A stretch of 42,790 bases of DNA, from assembly GCA_964354855.1 (NCBI GenBank), contig CAYHBO010000009.1, positions 1-42,790 on the forward strand, read 5' to 3'. Numbering within the stretch: position 1 is the first letter of the stretch; every line of letters begins with the position of its first letter. Source of the stretch: CAYHBO01 sp964354855. Its GTDB lineage: Bacteria; Babelota; Babeliae; Babelales; RVW-14. The translations under genes and the position numbers were made by a program. The notes beneath the pieces were generated by a model. It was not told the origin of the DNA. It saw only the letters and a program-made list of their open reading frames with translations, and did no database searches. Positions 38,868 to 42,790 of the stretch are shown here, one piece after another.

Positions 38868-40511
38868 ATGATAAATAAAGATAAAGAAAAAGTTCTCTTA
38901 GATGATTCAATAAGCGATCAACAGAACGATCAATCTAATGATCCAAGACAGGATCAAGCACAAGAAGTTGAAGGACAAGAATCACAAGAAACTCCGCCTA
39001 AAGAAATGCACCCACAAGAAACTCCGGCTCAAGGAAACGTAACAGACAATTCTTCACAAGCACCCCGCCCCATATACCGTAATAACCGACCTCCTTCTGG
39101 TTCCGGGAGAAATCAACAAATCAACAACCGACGAAATTTTAAATCCGATGGTCAATCATCACCTCATCACCGAACACCATCTGATCAGGATGGACAACGC
39201 AATAATCATGATGATACACATGACCGAACCGATGTCCCTGTTTCATCCATGAATGTTCAAGAACTAAAAGAAATGAACATTATCAACTTAATTGCTTATG
39301 CAAAAAAGATTGGTATTCCTGAAGTAAGTGCCTTAAAAAAACAAGAGATCATTTTTAAAATTCTCGAATCTCAACTTGAACGCAAAGTAGAAATCTTTGG
39401 CGAGGGCGTCCTTGAACGGCTTCCTGATGGCTTCGGATTCCTACGTTCACCAAAATTCAGCTATTTGCCAGGACCTGATGACATCTACGTTTCACCAATC
39501 CATGTAAAACGTTTTGGATTAAAAACGGGTGACGTCATTCGTGGTACCATTCGCAAGCCGAAAGAAAGTGAAAAGTATTTTGCGCTGCAACGCGTGGAAA
39601 TGGTTAACTACCAATTACCAAGCTCTGCAGGAAGCAAAACGGTATTCGAAAACTTAACACCATTATTCCCTAATGAAAAATTCAATTTAGAAGCCGATCC
39701 TAATGTTGTTTCAACCCGTATCATGGATCTTCTTACCCCTATCGGTAAGGGACAACGTGGTATGATTGTTGCACCGCCACGTACCGGTAAAACGTTACTC
39801 ATGAAAGAACTAGCAAACGTTATCATCACCAACCATCCTGAAGTTATCATGATTGTTCTGTTGATCGATGAACGACCAGAAGAAGTAACTGACATGCAAC
39901 GCTCCGTTAATGCTGAAGTGGTGAGTTCGACCTTCGATGAATACGCAACACGCCACGTTCAAGTAGCTGAAATGGTTATTGAACGTGCTAAACGTCTTGT
40001 TGAATGTGGCCGTGATGTGGTCATCTTACTTGACTCATTAACCAGATTAGCTCGTGCGTACAACACCTTAGCTCCATCATCAGGTAAAGTTCTGACCGGT
40101 GGTATCGATGCAAATGCTCTCCAAAAACCTAAACGTTTCTTTGGAGCTGCACGTAACGTTGAAGAAGGTGGTTCATTAACCATCATCGCAACAGCATTGG
40201 TTGAAACCGGTTCTCGTATGGATGAAGTTATCTTTGAAGAATTCAAAGGTACCGGCAACATGGAAATTCACTTAACCAGAAAACTTGCTAACCGACGTAT
40301 CTACCCTGCATTCGATATCCAAGCATCCGGCACACGTCGTGAAGAGCTTATGTTGAATGAAGAAAAAGTTAAGAATCTCTGGGTCCTTCAAAAGTTCCTT
40401 GGCACCATGAATACCACCGAAGGCATGGAGTTCTTAATTGATAAAGTTCGTAAAGCAAAAACAAATGAAGAATTTTGGGATCTCATGCTTAAGAAAAAAG
40501 CAGCTCAATAA
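38868..40511 (+). CDS. rho: Transcription termination factor Rho with a long disordered N-terminus
   Basis: Rho is a hexameric RNA helicase that ends transcription. Residues about 128-170 are the Rho N-terminal helical domain (VQELKEMNIINLIAYAKKIG), then the cold-shock-like RNA-binding domain (GVLERLPDGFGFLRSP), then the ATPase with Walker A APPRTGKT, Walker B VVILLDSLTRLARAYN and the Q/R loops. Residues 1-125 are a Gln/Asn/Asp/Pro-rich disordered extension with many QxxQ and NN pairs, replacing the short N-terminus of E. coli Rho. No strong ribosome binding site precedes the ATG. tsaD follows 5 nt later. Confidence 0.95.
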   Translation: MINKDKEKVLLDDSISDQQNDQSNDPRQDQAQEVEGQESQETPPKEMHPQETPAQGNVTDNSSQAPRPIYRNNRPPSGSGRNQQINNRRNFKSDGQSSPHHRTPSDQDGQRNNHDDTHDRTDVPVSSMNVQELKEMNIINLIAYAKKIGIPEVSALKKQEIIFKILESQLERKVEIFGEGVLERLPDGFGFLRSPKFSYLPGPDDIYVSPIHVKRFGLKTGDVIRGTIRKPKESEKYFALQRVEMVNYQLPSSAGSKTVFENLTPLFPNEKFNLEADPNVVSTRIMDLLTPIGKGQRGMIVAPPRTGKTLLMKELANVIITNHPEVIMIVLLIDERPEEVTDMQRSVNAEVVSSTFDEYATRHVQVAEMVIERAKRLVECGRDVVILLDSLTRLARAYNTLAPSSGKVLTGGIDANALQKPKRFFGAARNVEEGGSLTIIATALVETGSRMDEVIFEEFKGTGNMEIHLTRKLANRRIYPAFDIQASGTRREELMLNEEKVKNLWVLQKFLGTMNTTEGMEFLIDKVRKAKTNEEFWDLMLKKKAAQ

Positions 40512-40516
40512 AAACG

Positions 40517-41566
40517 ATGAGCAATTTTGTTCTTGGCATTGAAACCTCATGTGATGAAACCGGCGTTGCGGTTTATGATATAACCCAACGCCGTATCCTT
40601 TCAAACGCTCTCTTCTCTCAAACCGAACTGCATAAAGTCTATGGCGGCGTGGTCCCTGAAATTGGATCACGCTCTCAACTTGAAAAAATTGGCGTCATCG
40701 TACAAGAAGCACTTGATGAAGCACAGGTCAAGCTGAGCGATATTGGCACGATTGCCGTTACGCATACACCAGGATTAGCGGGTTCGTTACTCATTGGGCT
40801 TTCATTCGCGAAAGGCCTCGCATGGGCTGAAAACAAAAAAATCATTGGCATCAACCATCTTGAAGGACACATCTTTTCAGCGTTCTTGAAGCAAGATGGC
40901 TCAGTTGAAGAATCAATTCCATTCCCTCATCTGGCGCTAACTGCGTCTGGAGGTCACACCTCTATGTACTTAGTCGAAGACTTTGGTACGTACACGGTAC
41001 TGGGTAAAACCGTTGATGATGCTGCGGGCGAAGCATTTGATAAAATTGCTAAGATCTTAGGGTACCATTACCCAGGAGGCGCTACGATTGAAAAACTTGC
41101 CGCTCAGGTAAATTTTGAAGATTTCTTTTCGTACCCACGGACCAAGACCAAAAACCAAGAAATTATGTTTAGTTTTTCAGGCCTAAAAACAGCGGTACTG
41201 TATGATCTCGTTAAAAAAGGCGCGTATGACTTAAACGTCGGACCAATCCGTGAAGCGTTAACGCCTGAGCTCCAGCAAAAAGTGGCAAGCTCTCTGCTCG
41301 TCTGCATCACCGACATTTTTGAAAAAAATATTACGTTAGCCTTCAAGAAATATCCAGACATCAAAGCACTCACCTTTGCTGGCGGCGTTGCTTGTAACAA
41401 GTACATGAAACAACGCTTTGCCGATTTCTGCCAAAAAAATAACAAACTCTTCTTCTCTCCACCTCCTCGGTTCTGTACCGATAACGGTGGCATGATAGCC
41501 TTTGTTGGTGGCTACAAGGCTACTCAAGGCAAGTTCTCAGATCTATCGATAGATGTTGGTTCTTAA
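40517..41566 (+). CDS. tsaD: tRNA N6-threonylcarbamoyladenosine transferase TsaD
   Basis: TsaD transfers the threonylcarbamoyl group to A37 of ANN-decoding tRNAs, with TsaB and TsaE. The 349 residues carry the ASKHA fold signatures: LGIETSCDETGVAVYD at the start, the metal-binding NHLEGH, ALTASGGHTSMY, DDAAGEAFDKIAKILGY, and the C-terminal FAGGVACNKYMK and CTDNGGMIAF. Full length. The ATG lies 5 nt after rho, so it is probably translated by coupling. Confidence 0.97.
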   Translation: MSNFVLGIETSCDETGVAVYDITQRRILSNALFSQTELHKVYGGVVPEIGSRSQLEKIGVIVQEALDEAQVKLSDIGTIAVTHTPGLAGSLLIGLSFAKGLAWAENKKIIGINHLEGHIFSAFLKQDGSVEESIPFPHLALTASGGHTSMYLVEDFGTYTVLGKTVDDAAGEAFDKIAKILGYHYPGGATIEKLAAQVNFEDFFSYPRTKTKNQEIMFSFSGLKTAVLYDLVKKGAYDLNVGPIREALTPELQQKVASSLLVCITDIFEKNITLAFKKYPDIKALTFAGGVACNKYMKQRFADFCQKNNKLFFSPPPRFCTDNGGMIAFVGGYKATQGKFSDLSIDVGS

Positions 41567-41590
41567 CATTATATTTTCATAAGTCTATTC

Positions 41591-42643
41591 TTAAATTTGA
41601 TTCGAAGTCAAAAAATTAAAATCAATATTTTCCATCCCAAAACTGGTAATTTCAGCAGTTCCACGTGGAACCCCAAACATAGTACGAAAATTATTATCCA
41701 ACGCCGTTTTATCAACAGCACAAATAATATATGTAGCATCTGGGTGTTCTTTTGTTGAAAGACCTAAGACATCTTTATGGTCACGCTGTAAATGAATCAC
41801 ATTCCAAGGACGCATCGTATCTTCAGACTTATGTGAAATAAGAAAATCTTTTACACCATTACTTGATTTAAGAACAAGTTTTTGATCGTTATTCAAGTAA
41901 CCAAGATTTGAAAGTGTTTTTTGTATTACATCACCATGTTGATCAACTAACTCGGCCGTTAACACATAAAAATTAAGGGTCTGTTTTCGTAGCTCTTGAT
42001 TAAAGAAACTTTTAATATGCCCACGTATAGATTGATGAACATTATAAACTCTCTTTCTAAAGCGCTTCATAAAATTGACCTCTTTCTCTAAAGCTTCTGA
42101 AGCTTGTTGAGCAACAGGTTTATTCATCCATACTGCATAACCTCTAGGACATTGCCAAAATCGTTTAAATCCAGCTTTTTTCATCATATGCAAAGAAAGA
42201 AGTTCATCTTGATATTTTTTATCAACTTTCAGCCCACAAATATGCCATGCTTCCATCATACCTTTTTCTGGTGTTTTAATATTCTCCAGTACAAAGCATA
42301 CCGCTCCAGCTATATCTCCATGTTTACGCTCTACTAATACCTCTTTGTTATCCACCATTTGCTTTATGGTTTTATTCTCGCCACTGTAACGCGTAACATA
42401 GAAATAAGGCGTTCCTAACCGCTTAAAAAAAGAAAAGTAATCACTTCCAGACCCAAGTTTAAAACTAAAATTTTTATCCTCACCGATTGGATACATAAAA
42501 GATGTATCAAACGTTTTCAATTCTTGCATTAATATTTGTTCAGGCTTTTCTATATTCACTTGTAAAATAGGATACGGAGCAAAAGAAAACCAACTTGTCA
42601 CAAGACCAAAGAGTAGCTTAGAACCCATTACCATATTTTGCAT
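41591..42643 (-). CDS. Secreted GNAT-like acetyltransferase, function unknown
   Basis: The 350-residue product (start at 42643 with AAGGA 10 nt upstream; in-frame Met codons at 42661 and 42676 are alternatives) has a hydrophobic N-terminus (MVMGSKLLFGLVTSWFSFAP) that fits a signal peptide. Residues about 108-160 look like a GNAT beta4-alpha3 unit: DIAGAVCFVL, then AWHICGLKVDKKYQ and a helix LSLHMMKKAGFKRF, where family members bind acetyl-CoA. The pyrophosphate loop (Q/RxxGxG/A) is replaced by KKYQDELLS, which is degenerate. The C-terminal 180 residues have no recognised domain. Only a structure comparison can confirm the fold. Confidence 0.5.
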   Translation of the reverse strand: MQNMVMGSKLLFGLVTSWFSFAPYPILQVNIEKPEQILMQELKTFDTSFMYPIGEDKNFSFKLGSGSDYFSFFKRLGTPYFYVTRYSGENKTIKQMVDNKEVLVERKHGDIAGAVCFVLENIKTPEKGMMEAWHICGLKVDKKYQDELLSLHMMKKAGFKRFWQCPRGYAVWMNKPVAQQASEALEKEVNFMKRFRKRVYNVHQSIRGHIKSFFNQELRKQTLNFYVLTAELVDQHGDVIQKTLSNLGYLNNDQKLVLKSSNGVKDFLISHKSEDTMRPWNVIHLQRDHKDVLGLSTKEHPDATYIICAVDKTALDNNFRTMFGVPRGTAEITSFGMENIDFNFLTSNQI

Positions 42644-42730
42644 AATACATTTTTCCTTCATTATTAATTGAACCAAGGGAGGCTTTTGATCTAACTTACT
42701 AAATATGTTAATCTAATTGCAATATTGTAT

Positions 42731-42740
42731 TGTTATAAAT
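42731..42740 (+). promoter_or_regulatory. Possible extended -10 before the right-edge gene
   Basis: TGT-TATAAAT, an extended -10 type sequence, 20 nt before a likely ATG at 42760. No convincing -35. Confidence 0.3.
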
Positions 42741-42759
42741 TTTTAAATGGGTGACAACT

Positions 42760-42790
42760 ATGTATTTTTTAAAAAACCTGTTAATCACCT
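42760..42790 (+). CDS. Possible start of a gene cut by the right edge
   Basis: ATG at 42760 is followed by MYFLKNLLIT in the ten codons available, the kind of start seen in signal peptides. GGGTGA lies 5 to 10 nt upstream. Only ten residues are visible, so the call is tentative. Confidence 0.4.
   Translation, partial: MYFLKNLLIT

Noticed and set aside
1..42790. tRNA and rRNA genes
   Set aside because: I looked in the intergenic gaps for tRNA features such as GGTTCGAATCC-type T arms and CCA ends, and for rRNA cores, and found none. A proper tRNA scan was not possible.

Overview
The window comes from a low-GC, Gram-negative bacterium that is almost certainly host-associated. It has a KdsC-type LPS sugar phosphatase, two probable outer-membrane barrel proteins, a lipoprotein, and many proteins that pair a signal peptide with a eukaryotic-like domain (class IV histone deacetylase, F-box, ankyrin, kinase-like). 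It also has a deoxynucleoside kinase for salvage, a partial F-type ATP synthase operon and a reduced set of housekeeping operons. This combination resembles Candidatus Dependentiae (TM6) or another protist-associated lineage. The placement is inference from gene content; no taxonomic marker search was possible.

Layout. Positions 1-2000 hold the edge of a repeat-containing secreted protein and an outer-membrane protein. 2.1-6.7 kb carries aspS, a signal-peptide HDAC11-like deacetylase, kdsC and an ankyrin protein broken by a 100-N assembly gap. 6.7-10.2 kb has mgtE, an rluD-type pseudouridine synthase and a secreted F-box/ankyrin protein. After a 580-nt intergenic region with a probable small RNA, a minus-strand operon runs from 15.25 to 10.8 kb: deoxynucleoside kinase, ATP synthase c, b', b, delta, alpha, then an FN3-like lipoprotein. 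The c subunit carries the Na+-type ligand set. 15.5-20.7 kb has a second barrel-like protein, a small secreted protein, recD2 and a degenerate nucleotidyltransferase.

The most unusual block is 20.9-28.7 kb on the minus strand: ten consecutive small secreted proteins (S1 to S10 in transcription order). They share an almost constant start (M(M)KxNILTGxLL...QAMQ), an almost constant promoter (TNGACK, 16-17 nt, TACAAT) and 5' leader, and often hairpins between genes, while the mature proteins differ strongly. Two of them have a basic NLS-like cluster just after the signal peptide. This looks like a modular effector or surface-protein cassette array.

Further right are a DUF4143-type AAA ATPase, a MutS-family ATPase with a signal peptide and a His-rich, metal-binding-like loop between two hydrophobic segments, ruvX, polA, a secreted kinase-like protein, a housekeeping cluster (rpmA, secF, rho with a long Q/N-rich N-terminus, tsaD) and a secreted GNAT-like protein. 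Two families of dispersed palindromic repeats are scattered between genes.

Taken together, ordinary information-processing genes are interleaved with an exported repertoire that looks designed to act on a eukaryotic host (deacetylation, ubiquitin ligase recruitment, phosphorylation, acetylation), plus energy and nucleotide genes fitting an intracellular life. Export and host action are inferred from signal peptides and domains only.
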